Shown here: positions 45,764 to 56,080 of the stretch, in pieces
Numbering within the stretch: the first letter of the stretch is position 1
How the letters are laid out: each line of letters opens with the position of its first letter
Assembly (NCBI GenBank): GCA_021732385.1
Contig: JAKFVA010000011.1
Location: 22,926-86,925 of the forward strand
DNA from: Burkholderiales bacterium
Lineage (GTDB): Bacteria; Pseudomonadota; Gammaproteobacteria; Burkholderiales; Burkholderiaceae_C
Reading direction: 5' to 3'
Length of the DNA stretch: 64,000 nt
The notes under the pieces: generated by a model
Seen by the model: the letters and a program-made list of their open reading frames with translations, nothing else
The model's database searches: none
What the model was told of the DNA's origin: nothing
Made by a program: the position numbers and the translations under genes

Positions 45764-45991
45764 TAATAGTAAAAAACCATAGCGGCACCCGCACATTCCT
45801 GCTGGGTAAAATCCGTATTTGATGCTTTAAAAACGCTTGTTTTTCTTAAAATTTGCCGTCCCAAGGCCCTCCAAACAGGGCCAAGCCTGTCTGACAACCT
45901 GAATTTCAAAGTTCTAGGCCATTTTTAAAGCATCAAAACCGCGTTTTGTCCAATACAGACGTGCGGGTAGCGCTATCAAAAAATACTATTA
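45764..45991. repeat. MITE-like element, copy B
   Basis: This non-coding element of about 228 bp has imperfect terminal inverted repeats of about 70 bp. The left end reads TAATAGTA, then CATAGCG and ACCCGCAC, then TTTGATGCTTTAAAAA. The right end gives the same series when read on the other strand. It is related to copy A at 11785-12006. It fills most of the 369-bp gap between the XRE frame and serA; I see no gene there. Confidence 0.72.
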
Positions 45992-46062
45992 CTTCAGTAG
46001 CAGTTGATGGTTTGCGCAAACTTGCGGTGCAAGCTTGGTCCATTTACCGCCGGATCTGAGCC

Positions 46063-47265
46063 TCAAGCCCCGTCTGCCGCATGCGGCAAATAGCGCACGG
46101 CCAGCACGCCGGCAATGGCGCGAATCTCGTCCAGGGTGGCTTGGCCTACCGGGCTGTCTACGTCGACCAGCGTGTAGGCCATGTCGTTGCGCGACTTGTT
46201 GACCATGTTGTGGATGTTCAGGCCCGCCCTGGCCATGGCGGTGGAAATCTGGCCCAGCATATTGGGCACATTGGCATTGGCAATGGACACGCGCCAGGCC
46301 GATTCGCGGGCCATGGCCACCTGGGGGAAGTTCACCGCGTTGGCAATATTGCCGTGCTCCAGGTAGTCGCGCAGTTGGTCCACCACCATGATGGCGCAGT
46401 TTTCTTCGGCTTCGCGGGTGGAGGCACCCAGGTGCGGCAGCGCAATGGCGCGCGGGTGGCGGTTGATGGCCGGGCTGGGAAAGTCGCAAACGTAGGTGCC
46501 CAGTTGCTTGGCGTCCAGCGCGGCCACGGCGGCCGCTTCGTCAATCACGCCCTCGCGTGAGAAATTCAGCAGTACTGCGCCGTTTTTCACCAGCTTGAGG
46601 TTGCCCTCGTTGACCAGATTTTTGGTGGCTTCCACCAGTGGCACATGCAGCGTGATGAAGTGCGCGTTTTTCAGCACCTCGGCCACGCTGGCGGCTTTTT
46701 TCACCTGCGCGGGCAGGCTCCAGGCGGCGTCTACTGTAATTTCGGGGTCGTAGCCCAGCACATCCATGCCGAGTTTGATGGCGGCGTCGGCCACCAGACA
46801 GCCGATTTTGCCCAGGCCCACAATGCCCAACGTGTGGCCGGCCAGCTCGTAGCCGGCATAATTTTTCTTGCCGTCTTCCACGGCCTTGTCCATGTCCGGC
46901 ATGCCCGGCTCCAGGCTGGAAACAAAGCGCAGCGCTGGGGCCACATTGCGCGCGGCCAGGAGCATGCCGGTGAGCACCAGTTCTTTCACCGCATTGGCGT
47001 TGGCACCGGGCGCGTTAAACACGGGGACGCCGCGTGCGCTCATGGCTTTCACCGGGATGTTGTTGGTGCCCGCGCCAGCGCGGGCAATGGCCTGCACGCT
47101 GGGCGCAATGGGCAGGCTGTGCATGTCGGCAGAGCGCACCAGCACCGCGTCGGGCTGGGCCAAGTCTTTGCCGGTGCTGTAGCGTGCGGCTGGCAGGCGC
47201 TTGAGGCCATTGGCCGAGATGGCGTTGAGCACCAGCACGCCGAAACTGCGTGCGGCTTCAGCCAT
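46063..47265 (-). CDS. serA: D-3-phosphoglycerate dehydrogenase
   Basis: This 400-residue enzyme has the NAD-binding motif [17 protein letters not shown], the substrate region [11 protein letters not shown], the catalytic [14 protein letters not shown] and a C-terminal ACT domain ([20 protein letters not shown]). It oxidises 3-phosphoglycerate in the first step of serine synthesis; the ACT domain suggests serine feedback. ATG 47265 overlaps the serC end by eight bases, and the longer frame begins with TTG. Transcription follows serC on the same strand. Confidence 0.93.
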   Translation of the reverse strand: MAEAARSFGVLVLNAISANGLKRLPAARYSTGKDLAQPDAVLVRSADMHSLPIAPSVQAIARAGAGTNNIPVKAMSARGVPVFNAPGANANAVKELVLTGMLLAARNVAPALRFVSSLEPGMPDMDKAVEDGKKNYAGYELAGHTLGIVGLGKIGCLVADAAIKLGMDVLGYDPEITVDAAWSLPAQVKKAASVAEVLKNAHFITLHVPLVEATKNLVNEGNLKLVKNGAVLLNFSREGVIDEAAAVAALDAKQLGTYVCDFPSPAINRHPRAIALPHLGASTREAEENCAIMVVDQLRDYLEHGNIANAVNFPQVAMARESAWRVSIANANVPNMLGQISTAMARAGLNIHNMVNKSRNDMAYTLVDVDSPVGQATLDEIRAIAGVLAVRYLPHAADGA

Positions 47266-48340
47266 TTTTGGCCTCAAATTCTTTCATGTAGGCCACCAGG
47301 GCTTGCACGCCTTCAATCGGCATGGCGTTGTAGATAGAGGCGCGCATGCCACCCACCGAGCGGTGGCCCTTGAGCTGCAGCATGCCAAGCGCCTGTGCGC
47401 CTTTCAAAAAGGCGTCGTCCAGCGCTTCGTTTTTGAGCTTGAAGGGCACGTTCATCAAGGAGCGGTCGGCGCGCGCCACCGGGCTGCTGTAGAAGCTGCT
47501 GGCGTCCAGGTAGTCGTACAGCACGGCGGCCTTGGCGCGGTTGTGCGCTTCCATGGCAGCCAGGCCACCGCGCTGCTTGATCCACTGATACACCAGCCCG
47601 GCAATATAGATGGCGTAGGTGGGCGGGGTGTTGAGCATGGAATCGTTGTCGGCCTGCTGCTTGTAGTCAAACACCGAAGGGGTGACGGGCAGCACATTCC
47701 CCAGCAAGTCGTCGCGCACAATGACCACCGTGAGGCCCGATGGCCCCATGTTTTTTTGCGCACCGGCGTAAATCAGGCCGTAGCGGCTCACGTCTACCGG
47801 GCGCGAGAGGATGTTAGACGACATGTCGGCCACCAGTGGCACGCTGCCGGTGTCGGGCGTCCAGTGGTATTCCACGCCGCCAATGGTTTCGTTGGAGCAA
47901 ATGTGCACGTAAGCGGCGTTGGGGTCGAGCTTCCACTCGGCTTGCGGCGGGATGCTGGTGAACTTGCCCGCTTCGGCGGATGCCGCCACGTTGACGCTGC
48001 AATAGGTCTTGGCTTCCTTGATGGATTTTTTAGACCATTCGCCCGTGTTCACATAGTCGGCGCTGGTTTTGCCGCGCAGCAGGTTCATCGGCACAAAAGC
48101 GTTCTGGCCAATTGCGCCGCCCTGCAAGAACAGCACTTTGTAGTTGGCCGGAATGGCCAGCAGCTCGCGCAGCAAGCTTTCAGCCTCGGCATGGATGGCA
48201 ATGAATTCCTTGCCGCGGTGGCTCATCTCCATGACCGACATGCCGCTGCCGTGCCAGTCGAGCATCTCGGCGGCGGCCTGGCGCAATACCGATTCGGGCA
48301 GGGTCGCCGGACCGGCGCTGAAATTAAAAACGCGGGACAT
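47258..48340 (-). CDS. serC: phosphoserine aminotransferase
   Basis: The 360-residue PLP enzyme begins [19 protein letters not shown], and has the PLP lysine in [17 protein letters not shown] and the C-terminal [17 protein letters not shown]. It forms phosphoserine, the second step of serine synthesis, and also acts in pyridoxal phosphate synthesis. The coupled serC-serA order gives one operon for two consecutive steps. ATG 48340 is the conserved start; an upstream in-frame codon lacks support. Confidence 0.94.
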   Translation of the reverse strand: MSRVFNFSAGPATLPESVLRQAAAEMLDWHGSGMSVMEMSHRGKEFIAIHAEAESLLRELLAIPANYKVLFLQGGAIGQNAFVPMNLLRGKTSADYVNTGEWSKKSIKEAKTYCSVNVAASAEAGKFTSIPPQAEWKLDPNAAYVHICSNETIGGVEYHWTPDTGSVPLVADMSSNILSRPVDVSRYGLIYAGAQKNMGPSGLTVVIVRDDLLGNVLPVTPSVFDYKQQADNDSMLNTPPTYAIYIAGLVYQWIKQRGGLAAMEAHNRAKAAVLYDYLDASSFYSSPVARADRSLMNVPFKLKNEALDDAFLKGAQALGMLQLKGHRSVGGMRASIYNAMPIEGVQALVAYMKEFEAKNG

Positions 48341-48578
48341 GGGTAAAACTCCGTGAGGTGAAACAAGCGGGACGCCAAGCATACAAGAGACAGCGGGTCA
48401 CCAGCGGGCACTGCAGCGTAGGGCCGGGATTAAAGGCGCGTGTGCGATGGCTGCGTGGCCCAGGCGGCCTTGTTCTTAGCCTTGTTTGCGGCCTGGTTGA
48501 TAGGCAGCGCTGGTTGCCCAGCGCCGTGCCCCCGCACACCTAGTGCGTGCAGGGGCACGGGCTTTAATGAAGAAAAGC

Positions 48579-49073
48579 TTACTTGCCCAGCAGTGCGTTG
48601 ATACCGGCTTGCGCAATTTGCGCGTCCTGCTGCGAGGTCACGCCCGAGACGCCAACGCCGCCCACAATCTTGCCATCAACAATGATAGGGATGCCGCCTT
48701 CCAGCGGAGTCATGCCGTCAACGCGCAGAAAGCGCAAACCGGCACCGCCGCCAGCAATCACGTCTTCCAGCGCTTTGGTGGTGCGGCGAAAGTTCACTGC
48801 GGTCTTGGCTTTGCCGGTGGCAATGTCCAAGCTGGCGTATTGGGTGTTGTCCAGGCGGTGCAGCAGCACAAGTTGGCCAGCGCTGTCGACGATGGAAATC
48901 ACCACGGGCCAGTTGTTCTTGCGTGCTTCAGCGGTAGCGCCAACAGCCAGTTTGGTAGCGGCTTCCAACGTAATTGGGGTGCCGTAAGGCGCAGGCTGGG
49001 CGTGGGCCACAGAAAACAGCAGGGTCAGGCTGGCAACAGCCAAGCCGCGCAGCAGGGTAGTTAATTTCGACAT
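48579..49073 (-). CDS. GlcG/HbpS-like (DUF336) secreted protein
   Basis: This 164-residue protein has a signal peptide (MSKLTTLLRGLAVASLTLLF, cut near AHAQ). The HbpS/GlcG domain follows: NWPVVISIVDSAGQLVLLHR, LDNTQYASLDIATGKAKTAV, GGIPIIVDGKIVGGVGVSG. Some members bind haem or act as extracellular sensors; the role here is unknown. It stands alone between serC and the rimP operon. A GC-rich inverted repeat lies just beyond its stop (near 48513-48561) but has no T run. Confidence 0.84.
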   Translation of the reverse strand: MSKLTTLLRGLAVASLTLLFSVAHAQPAPYGTPITLEAATKLAVGATAEARKNNWPVVISIVDSAGQLVLLHRLDNTQYASLDIATGKAKTAVNFRRTTKALEDVIAGGGAGLRFLRVDGMTPLEGGIPIIVDGKIVGGVGVSGVTSQQDAQIAQAGINALLGK

Positions 49074-49225
49074 GGTTTGACCTTAAAAAAATAAACAACG
49101 GGGACGCCATACTAGATGCAGAACAAGCGGATTCAACCTATCCAAAACCTGAGACTGCGTTTCGTTATCTGAAAGATGACGGAGGCTTTGTTTCAGGCGC
49201 ATGGGCTGGCCCAGACTGGGTAATC

Positions 49226-49254
49226 TTGCACAGGTATTGCCAGGGCGCTACAAT
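49226..49254 (+). promoter_or_regulatory. predicted promoter of the rimP-nusA-infB operon
   Basis: TTGCAC (49226-49231), a 17-bp spacer and TACAAT (49249-49254) form a strong sigma-70 promoter. The start would be near 49261, only about ten bases before a terminator-like hairpin. Confidence 0.75.
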
Positions 49255-49265
49255 ATGCGCTTCAC

Positions 49266-49305
49266 GACCAAACGGGCGGGCTCACACCGCCCGTTTTTTT
49301 TGGTC
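49266..49305 (+). terminator. attenuator-like terminator in the rimP-nusA leader
   Basis: A perfect 9-bp stem (AACGGGCGG and CCGCCCGTT; 49271-49295, loop of seven) is followed by eight Ts. Flanking GACCAAA and TTTGGTC can extend pairing. It lies between the promoter and rimP. Most transcripts would stop after about 40 bases unless terminated inefficiently, which fits attenuation of a nusA operon. Confidence 0.78.
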
Positions 49306-49350
49306 GATCGGTTTTTGAATCGCCTAGTTTTGCCCTCTGAATTCCTGCAA

Positions 49351-49968
49351 GTGACCTTAAAGCTGACCCTACAACAAACCGTTGAACAAACCGTAAGCTC
49401 GTTTGGTTACGAGCTTTTGGAACTGCAGCGCTCGGCAGGCGGCATATTGCGCGTCACCATGGACTGGCCCTGGCAGGTGCCTGCGCCCGGCAGCACAGCA
49501 GCACAGCGGGTGATCAACGTGGAAGACTGCGAAAAGGTCACGCGACAGTTGCAATTTACGTTGGATGTTGACGGCGTCGAGTACCGGCGGTTGGAGGTTT
49601 CCTCCCCCGGCATTGACCGGCCGCTGCGCAGCGAGCGCGATTTTGAGCGTTTTGCAGGCGAGTTGATCGACATCACGCTGCGCCAGCCCATGGGCGCGCA
49701 GGCGGCGGGCATGGTCAGTGGCCTGCGCAAGAAATTTCGGGGACGCCTGGCGCGTGGCGCGGGCGGCACAGGTTGGCAAATAGCCTGGAGCGATGAGCCC
49801 GAGGCCAAGCCCGGCCGCAAGGTGAGTGCCAAGCGGGCACCGCCCTTGATGAACGTGCTCGGCTTTGTGCGCGAGGAGTTGCATGAAGCTCGGCTTGCGC
49901 CGGTGGTGGATTTCAAGGGTCGCAGGGCTGCTGAGGCAGACCAAGCGCCCCGTGATACAGAGAATTGA
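49351..49968 (+). CDS. rimP: ribosome maturation factor RimP
   Basis: This 205-residue protein with a GTG start opens with TLKLTLQQTVEQTVSSFGYE, then LLELQRSAGGILRVTMDWP and VSSPGIDRPLRSERDFERFAG, all RimP hallmarks. It helps 30S subunit assembly. Earlier in-frame starts (49201, 49255) lie before or inside the predicted promoter and terminator and are rejected. The C-terminal half has a lower-conservation Arg/Lys-rich insert (KPGRKVSAKRAP). It is the first gene of the nusA-infB operon. Confidence 0.9.
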   Translation: MTLKLTLQQTVEQTVSSFGYELLELQRSAGGILRVTMDWPWQVPAPGSTAAQRVINVEDCEKVTRQLQFTLDVDGVEYRRLEVSSPGIDRPLRSERDFERFAGELIDITLRQPMGAQAAGMVSGLRKKFRGRLARGAGGTGWQIAWSDEPEAKPGRKVSAKRAPPLMNVLGFVREELHEARLAPVVDFKGRRAAEADQAPRDTEN

Positions 49969-50001
49969 TTTAGTGAAAAGAATGAGCAGGAGAGCAATGC
50001 C

Positions 50002-51552
50002 ATGAACCGCGAAATGTTGATGCTGGTGGAAGCCATTTCCAGAGAGAAAAACGTCGAGCGCGATGTTGTGCTGGGCGCTGTGGAAGCCGCGCTGGCGCAG
50101 GCCACCAAAAAGCTGTACCCCGGCGATGTGGACATCCGCGTCGCGCTGGACCGCGACACCGGTGCCTATGAAACCTTCCGCCGCTGGCACGTGGTGCCCG
50201 ATGAGGCGGGCCTGCAGTTGCCTGACCAGGAAATTTTGCTGTTTGAAGCCAAAGAGCAAATCTCCGATATCGAAGTCGATGAATACATCGAAGAACCCAT
50301 CGACTCGGTGCCCATTGGCCGTATTGGCGCCATGGCGGCCAAGCAGGTAATTCTGCAAAAAATCCGCGATGCCGAGCGCGAGATGCTGCTGAACGACTTC
50401 ATGTCGCGCGGTGAAAAGATTTTGGTGGGCACCGTCAAGCGCATGGACAAGGGCGATGTGATCGTCGAGTCGGGGCGCGTCGAAGGCCGTTTGCGCCGCG
50501 GCGACATGATTCCAAAAGAAAACCTGCGCATCGGCGACCGGGTGCGCGCCATGATCATGGAAGTCGACCTGACCCTGCGCGGTGCGCCGATTATCTTGTC
50601 GCGCAGTTCGCCTGAATACATGATTGAGCTGTTCCGCCAGGAAGTGCCCGAGATCGAGCAAGGCCTGCTGGAGATCAAAAGCTGCGCCCGCGACGCTGGT
50701 TCGCGCGCCAAGATTGCCGTGCTCTCGCACGACAAGCGCGTAGACCCGATTGGCACTTGCGTGGGCGTGCGTGGCACCCGCGTGAATGCCGTGACCAATG
50801 AACTTGCGGGCGAGCGCGTTGACATTGTGTTGTGGAGCGAAGACCCGGCGCAGTTTGTGATTGGCGCATTGGCCCCGGCCAACGTCTCGTCCATCGTGGT
50901 CGATGAAGAGCGCGGCGCAATGGATGTAGTGGTTGATGAGGAAAATCTGGCGATTGCCATTGGCCGTGGCGGCCAGAACGTGCGCCTGGCTTCTGACCTG
51001 ACCGGCTGGAAAATAAACATCATGGATGCTGCTGAGTCGGCTGAAAAGCAGGCCAGCGAAACCGACAGCAGCCGCAAGCTGTTCATGGAAAAGCTCGACG
51101 TTGACGAGGAAATCGCTGACGCCCTGATTGCCGAGGGTTTTACCAGCCTGGAAGAAGTGGCTTACGTGCCTTTGCAGGAAATGCTTGACATGGAAGGCTT
51201 TGACGAAGACACCGTCAACGAGCTGCGTGCCCGCGCCAAGGAGGCGCTGCTGACGATGGAAATTGCCAAGGAAGAAAATGTGGAAGAGGTGTCGCAGAAC
51301 CTGCGTGATCTCGAGGGCCTCACGCCCGAGCTGATCGCCAAACTGGCGCTGGCCAATATCCATAGCCGCGATGACCTGGCCGACCTGGCAACTGATGAAC
51401 TGACCGATATCACCGGCCAGTCCACGCAAGATGCCACGGCCTTGATCATAAAAGCGCGCGCGCATTGGTTTGCCCAGGAAGCTGACGCGCAGGAAACCCC
51501 TGTCGACGCCAGCGGCCAAGCCGACAGCGCAACTCCTGCAACACAGTCATGA
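50002..51552 (+). CDS. nusA: transcription termination/antitermination factor NusA
   Basis: This 516-residue protein has an N-terminal RNA polymerase-binding domain ([20 protein letters not shown]), an S1 domain ([20 protein letters not shown]), two KH domains ([40 protein letters not shown]), and two C-terminal acidic helix-hairpin repeats ([20 protein letters not shown]). It controls pausing, termination and antitermination, and in E. coli affects its own operon through leader terminators. Confidence 0.97.
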   Translation: MNREMLMLVEAISREKNVERDVVLGAVEAALAQATKKLYPGDVDIRVALDRDTGAYETFRRWHVVPDEAGLQLPDQEILLFEAKEQISDIEVDEYIEEPIDSVPIGRIGAMAAKQVILQKIRDAEREMLLNDFMSRGEKILVGTVKRMDKGDVIVESGRVEGRLRRGDMIPKENLRIGDRVRAMIMEVDLTLRGAPIILSRSSPEYMIELFRQEVPEIEQGLLEIKSCARDAGSRAKIAVLSHDKRVDPIGTCVGVRGTRVNAVTNELAGERVDIVLWSEDPAQFVIGALAPANVSSIVVDEERGAMDVVVDEENLAIAIGRGGQNVRLASDLTGWKINIMDAAESAEKQASETDSSRKLFMEKLDVDEEIADALIAEGFTSLEEVAYVPLQEMLDMEGFDEDTVNELRARAKEALLTMEIAKEENVEEVSQNLRDLEGLTPELIAKLALANIHSRDDLADLATDELTDITGQSTQDATALIIKARAHWFAQEADAQETPVDASGQADSATPATQS

Positions 51553-51567
51553 AAGACGCCATTAACC

Positions 51568-54495
51568 ATGTCCAGCAAGACTGTCTCCGAGTTTGCGGTT
51601 GAACTCAAAAAATCACCCACCACATTGCTTGAGCATTTCAAGAGCGCCGGTGTGTCCAAAGCCGCCGAGTCCGACCCAGTTACAGAAGCTGATAAACAAA
51701 AGCTGCTGAGCTTTTTGCAGACCAGCCACGGCACGGCCAGCCTGGAACGTAAAAAAATCACCCTGGTCAAAAAATCGACCAGCGAGATCAAGCAGGCCGA
51801 CGCCAGCGGCAAGGCCCGCACCATTCAGGTGGAAGTGCGCAAAAAGCGCACCTTTATCAAGCGTGAGGACGGCAGCCCGGCATCCGAAGCAGAAGTGGTT
51901 GAGGCCGAGCCACTAGAGAATGCCCAGCCCCTGCTTGACCACGCCGAACTGGCACGGCGCGAGGAAGAGGCGCGCAAGCAGGCCGAGTTTATTCGCCGTC
52001 AGGAAGAAGAACTTGCCGAGCGCCGCCGCCTGCGCGAAGCCGACGAAGCACGCGAGCGCGAAGCGGCGCTGCTGGCACAGCAAGCGGCCCAATTGGCCGC
52101 AACCGCGTCCCAGGCCGAGGCCAGCGCTGCCGATGCCACTGCGGACAAGCAAAAGCCAGCTAAAGGCAAGGCCGCCAAAACAACCGCTTCAAAACCACTG
52201 GCCAGTGAAGCACCTGCTGCCGCTGTTGTGGATACTGCGGCTGCCGAGGCAGCGCAAACAGCGCGCGCCCTGGCTGCCCGGCAGTTGGCTGAGGACGATG
52301 CGCAAAAAGCGCTTGACCTGGGTGACCGCAGGCGCAAGGCCGAGGCCGAGGCGGCCGCTATTCGCTCAATGATGTCAACGCCCTCCAAAGTGATGCTGGC
52401 AAAAAGGCCCGAAGAGCCCAAACCGGCTGTAAAGCCAGGGGCTCCCGAGGCTGCCAAAGGCGTCATCAAGGGCACGCTGCACAAACCCGCCGCTGGTGCC
52501 GTGGTGGCCAAGCCAGGTTCGCCCGCTGCGGCGCCGGGCGCGCCAGCGGGTGTCAACAAGGAAGTCAAGTCGGCCAAGCTGTCATCGAGTTGGGCTGGTG
52601 ATCCGGCCAAGAAGAAAGAAATCAAAACCCGGGGCGACACTAACGCTGGCCGTGGTGGCTGGCGTGCCGGCCCGCGTGGCAAGCGCGGCGGCGACCGCGA
52701 CCGCCAGGAGCAGGCACCGCCACCCGTGGTGGAAGCGCGCGTGCTTGAAGTGCACGTGCCCGAAACGATTACCGTGGCTGAACTGGCGCACAAAATGGCC
52801 GTGAAGGCGTCTGAGGTCATCAAGCATTTGATGAAGCTGGGCCAGATGGTCACTATCAACCAGCCGCTGGACCAGGACACCGCCATGATTGTGGTGGAAG
52901 AAATGGGCCACCAGGCTATTGTGGCCGCGCTGGACGACCCCGAAGCCTTTACCGACGACGAAGTGCAGGGCCAGGCGGCCGAGAGCTTGCCACGTGCCCC
53001 AGTGGTGACTGTGATGGGCCACGTTGACCATGGCAAAACCTCGTTGCTGGACTACATTCGCCGCGCCAAAGTGGCAGCGGGCGAAGCGGGCGGCATTACC
53101 CAGCACATTGGTGCCTACCATGTGGAAACACCGCGCGGCATGGTGTCGTTTCTGGACACGCCAGGCCATGAGGCGTTTACCGCCATGCGTGCGCGTGGTG
53201 CCCAGGCCACCGACATCGTGATTCTGGTGGTGGCGGCCGACGACGGCGTGATGCCGCAAACCAAAGAAGCCATCAAGCACGCCAAGGCGGCGGGTGTGCC
53301 CATTGTGGTGGCCATCAACAAGGTCGACAAACCCGACGCCAACCTGGAGCGTGTACGCAACGAGCTGGTGACTGAAGAGGTGGTGCCCGAAGAATTTGGT
53401 GGCTCCTCCCCCTTCGTTTCCGTATCAGCGCGGACCGGCCAGGGCATTGACGATCTGCTGGAGCAAGTGCTGTTGCAGGCTGAGGTGCTGGAATTGCGCG
53501 CCCCGGTTGATGCCATGGCCAAGGGCCTGGTGATCGAGGCGCAGCTCGATAAAGGGCGTGGCCCGGTCGCTACGGTGCTGGTGCAGTCGGGCACGCTGAA
53601 AACCGGCGATGTGGTGCTGGCCGGCCAGACCTATGGCCGCGTGCGCGCCATGCTTGATGAGAACGGCAAGCCCATCAAAACGGCTGGCCCTTCGATTCCG
53701 GTGGAAATCCAGGGCCTGACCGAAGTGCCGCAAGCCGGTGACGAGTTCATGGTGCTGCCCGATGAGCGCCGCGCCCGTGAGATTGCCACCTACCGCGCAG
53801 GCAAGTTCCGCAACACCAAGCTGGCCAAGCAACAAGCGGCCAAGCTGGAAAACATGTTCACCGACATGGCGGCTGGCGAAGTCAAGCTGCTGCCGATCAT
53901 TGTCAAGGCCGATGTGCAGGGCTCGCAAGAGGCGCTGGCGCAGTCGCTGCTCAAGCTGTCCACGGCCGAGGTCAAGGTGCAGATGGTATTGACCGCAGTG
54001 GGCGGCATCAGCGAGAGCGACATCAACCTGGCGATTGCCTCCAAGGCCGTCATCATCGGCTTTAACACCCGCGCCGATGCGGGCGCGCGCAAGCTGGCCG
54101 AAAACAACGGCGTCGATATTCGTTACTACGACATCATCTATGACGCGGTCGATGACCTGAAGCTGGCCATGTCGGGCATGCTGACGCCGGACAAGAAGGA
54201 AGAGCAGTTGGGCACAGCCGAGATTCGCACTGTGTTTGTGGCCTCCAAGATTGGCACAGTGGCGGGTTGCATGGTCACCTCTGGCCTGGTCAACCGCACT
54301 GCCAAGTTCCGCCTGCTGCGCGACAACGTGGTTATCTACACCGGTGAGCTGGACTCGCTCAAGCGCATGAAAGACGATGTGCGCGAAGTCAAGGAAGGCT
54401 TTGAGTGCGGTATCAAGCTCAAGAACTACAACGACATTTCGGTTGGCGACCAGCTCGAGTTCTTTGAGATCAAAGAGGTTGCGCGCACGCTGTAA
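51568..54495 (+). CDS. infB: translation initiation factor IF-2
   Basis: This 975-residue protein has an N-terminal IF2_N domain ([20 protein letters not shown]), a long Ala/Lys/Glu-rich linker with a predicted helix (about 120-270), a second IF2_N domain ([20 protein letters not shown]), the G domain with [20 protein letters not shown] and NKVDKPDA, and C-terminal domains ending [12 protein letters not shown]. It places initiator tRNA on the 30S subunit. Length is usual for Burkholderiales. Confidence 0.97.
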   Translation: MSSKTVSEFAVELKKSPTTLLEHFKSAGVSKAAESDPVTEADKQKLLSFLQTSHGTASLERKKITLVKKSTSEIKQADASGKARTIQVEVRKKRTFIKREDGSPASEAEVVEAEPLENAQPLLDHAELARREEEARKQAEFIRRQEEELAERRRLREADEAREREAALLAQQAAQLAATASQAEASAADATADKQKPAKGKAAKTTASKPLASEAPAAAVVDTAAAEAAQTARALAARQLAEDDAQKALDLGDRRRKAEAEAAAIRSMMSTPSKVMLAKRPEEPKPAVKPGAPEAAKGVIKGTLHKPAAGAVVAKPGSPAAAPGAPAGVNKEVKSAKLSSSWAGDPAKKKEIKTRGDTNAGRGGWRAGPRGKRGGDRDRQEQAPPPVVEARVLEVHVPETITVAELAHKMAVKASEVIKHLMKLGQMVTINQPLDQDTAMIVVEEMGHQAIVAALDDPEAFTDDEVQGQAAESLPRAPVVTVMGHVDHGKTSLLDYIRRAKVAAGEAGGITQHIGAYHVETPRGMVSFLDTPGHEAFTAMRARGAQATDIVILVVAADDGVMPQTKEAIKHAKAAGVPIVVAINKVDKPDANLERVRNELVTEEVVPEEFGGSSPFVSVSARTGQGIDDLLEQVLLQAEVLELRAPVDAMAKGLVIEAQLDKGRGPVATVLVQSGTLKTGDVVLAGQTYGRVRAMLDENGKPIKTAGPSIPVEIQGLTEVPQAGDEFMVLPDERRAREIATYRAGKFRNTKLAKQQAAKLENMFTDMAAGEVKLLPIIVKADVQGSQEALAQSLLKLSTAEVKVQMVLTAVGGISESDINLAIASKAVIIGFNTRADAGARKLAENNGVDIRYYDIIYDAVDDLKLAMSGMLTPDKKEEQLGTAEIRTVFVASKIGTVAGCMVTSGLVNRTAKFRLLRDNVVIYTGELDSLKRMKDDVREVKEGFECGIKLKNYNDISVGDQLEFFEIKEVARTL

Positions 54496-54509
54496 GGCGT
54501 ATTTCAACT

Positions 54510-54893
54510 ATGCCCGCACGCAAGTCCGCCGCCCCCAACCGCAGCCTGAAAGTGGCCGACCAGATCCAGCGCGATCTGGCGGGCTTGGTTGCGCGCGAGC
54601 TCAAGGACCCGCGTGTCGGCATGGTCACCATCAACGCGGTCGAAGTCACACCCGACTACGCCCATGCCAAGGTGTTCTTCAGCCTGCTCAATGGCAATGT
54701 GGAGGAAACCACGCTGGCCTTGAATCAGGCCGCAGGTTTTTTGCGCAATGGCCTGTTCAAAAAGCTCATGATCCACACCGTGCCCACGCTGCATTTTGTG
54801 TTTGACCGCACCACGGAAAAAGCGGCTGACATGAATGCGCTGATTGCGCGCGCGGTGGCTTCGCGCGCCCACCACAGCGATAGCGACACCTAG
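54510..54893 (+). CDS. rbfA: ribosome-binding factor A
   Basis: This 127-residue KH-like protein has [20 protein letters not shown], then [20 protein letters not shown] and AKVFFSLL, and the C-terminal [14 protein letters not shown]. It assists 16S rRNA processing and 30S maturation. It follows infB by 14 bp and precedes truB. Confidence 0.95.
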   Translation: MPARKSAAPNRSLKVADQIQRDLAGLVARELKDPRVGMVTINAVEVTPDYAHAKVFFSLLNGNVEETTLALNQAAGFLRNGLFKKLMIHTVPTLHFVFDRTTEKAADMNALIARAVASRAHHSDSDT

Positions 54894-54895
54894 CA

Positions 54896-56080
54896 ATGAG
54901 CACCGCCGGGCCGCCCCAAGGTGCGAAGGCCCCCTTGGGGGGCAGCGAACCACGTGTAGCGGGAGAGCGTGGGGGCAATGCGTGCACCGCCGGGCCGCCC
55001 CAAGGTGCGAAGGCCCCCTTGGGGGGCAGCGAACCACGCGTAGCGGGAGAACGTGGGGGCAATAGCCGGACACGGGTCGTGAGGCGCCCTGTGCACGGGG
55101 TGCTGTTGCTGGACAAGCCGCTGGGCCTGTCGAGCAACGACGCCTTGCAAAAAGTCAAATGGCTGCTGCGCGCCGAGAAAGCCGGGCATACCGGCACGCT
55201 CGACCCGCTGGCCACGGGCGTGTTGCCCCTGTGTTTTGGCGCAGCCACCAAGTTCAGCCAGTTGCAGCTGGAGGCTGACAAGTGTTATGCCGCTGTGGCG
55301 CGCCTGGGCGTTAAAACCAGCACTGGCGACGCAGAGGGCGAAGTGATTGCGACGCGGCCAGTTGAAGTTACTGCCGAACAAGTGCGGCAAATACAGGTGC
55401 AATTCACCGGTCCGCTGACCCAGGTGCCACCGATGTACAGCGCCTTGAAGAAAGATGGCAAAGCCCTGTATGAATACGCTCGCCAGGGCGTAGAGGTCAG
55501 CCGTGAGCCGCGTCACATCACGATTCATGCGCTTAACCTCAGGCTGGCATCGGATGGGCCCGAGCACACGGCTGTTCACATCACTGTCAAGTGCAGCAAG
55601 GGCACCTACATCCGCACGCTGGGCGAAGACATAGGCGAGGCGCTGGGTTGCGGTGCGCACCTGAGCGCTTTGCGCCGCACGGCCACGGGAGACTTTACCC
55701 AGGCGCAATGCGTCACGCTGGCGCAACTTGAAGCCATGACCGACGCCCAGCGCCTGGCCTGCTTGTTGCCTGTGGATGCCTTGCTGGGGCAGCATCAGCG
55801 CGTCACATTGGACGCAGATAATGCAGGGCGCTTTCTAAGCGGTCTGCGCCGCCGCGGCACTTGGCCCAATCACGTGCAAGTAGCGGTTTATGGGCCGCCC
55901 GCCAGCACTTTGGCTGGCAACTTGCCAAATGGCTTGCTGGGCACGGCGCATTGCGTGGCTGGCGAGCTGATTCCCGAGCGCCTGCTCAGTCCGGTGGAAA
56001 TCGCACAAATTTTGGATACCCGTCTTTTTGAAACCAGCCAAGGCCAACCGGCCAGCGGCACATTGGAAACTGCATCATGA
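54896..56080 (+). CDS. truB: tRNA pseudouridine(55) synthase with repeat-encoded N-terminal extension
   Basis: The conserved TruB body starts at about residue 62 ([20 protein letters not shown]), followed by the catalytic Asp in [20 protein letters not shown] and the C-terminal PUA-like region. It makes pseudouridine 55 in the T loop of tRNAs. The first 58 or so residues are two copies of a 28-residue unit encoded by the repeat at 54901-55063. ATG 54896 lies three bases after the rbfA stop; GTG 55079 is an in-frame alternative that would give a normal-length protein without the repeats. Which start is used cannot be told from sequence. Confidence 0.92.
   Translation: MSTAGPPQGAKAPLGGSEPRVAGERGGNACTAGPPQGAKAPLGGSEPRVAGERGGNSRTRVVRRPVHGVLLLDKPLGLSSNDALQKVKWLLRAEKAGHTGTLDPLATGVLPLCFGAATKFSQLQLEADKCYAAVARLGVKTSTGDAEGEVIATRPVEVTAEQVRQIQVQFTGPLTQVPPMYSALKKDGKALYEYARQGVEVSREPRHITIHALNLRLASDGPEHTAVHITVKCSKGTYIRTLGEDIGEALGCGAHLSALRRTATGDFTQAQCVTLAQLEAMTDAQRLACLLPVDALLGQHQRVTLDADNAGRFLSGLRRRGTWPNHVQVAVYGPPASTLAGNLPNGLLGTAHCVAGELIPERLLSPVEIAQILDTRLFETSQGQPASGTLETAS
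54901..55063. repeat. two tandem copies of a GC-rich repeat within the truB 5' end
   Basis: Copy 1 starts at 54901 and copy 2 at 54985, an 84-bp period (79 bp of near-identical sequence plus 5 bp). Each holds a strong hairpin (GCCCCCTTGGGGGGC). Because 84 is a multiple of three, the reading frame stays open and each unit encodes 28 residues. The unit resembles GC-rich intergenic repeats common in Comamonadaceae. Confidence 0.85.

Noticed and set aside
48513..48561. Terminator for the GlcG/HbpS-like gene
   Set aside because: A GC-rich inverted repeat is present, but there is no T run on either strand, so I do not call it a terminator.
49201..49350. Longer RimP beginning at 49201 or 49255
   Set aside because: These codons lie before or within the predicted promoter and terminator hairpin; RimP similarity begins at GTG 49351.
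49369..51519. 716-residue open frame on the minus strand
   Set aside because: It lies opposite rimP and nusA and is an artefact of high GC codon use; no recognisable domain.
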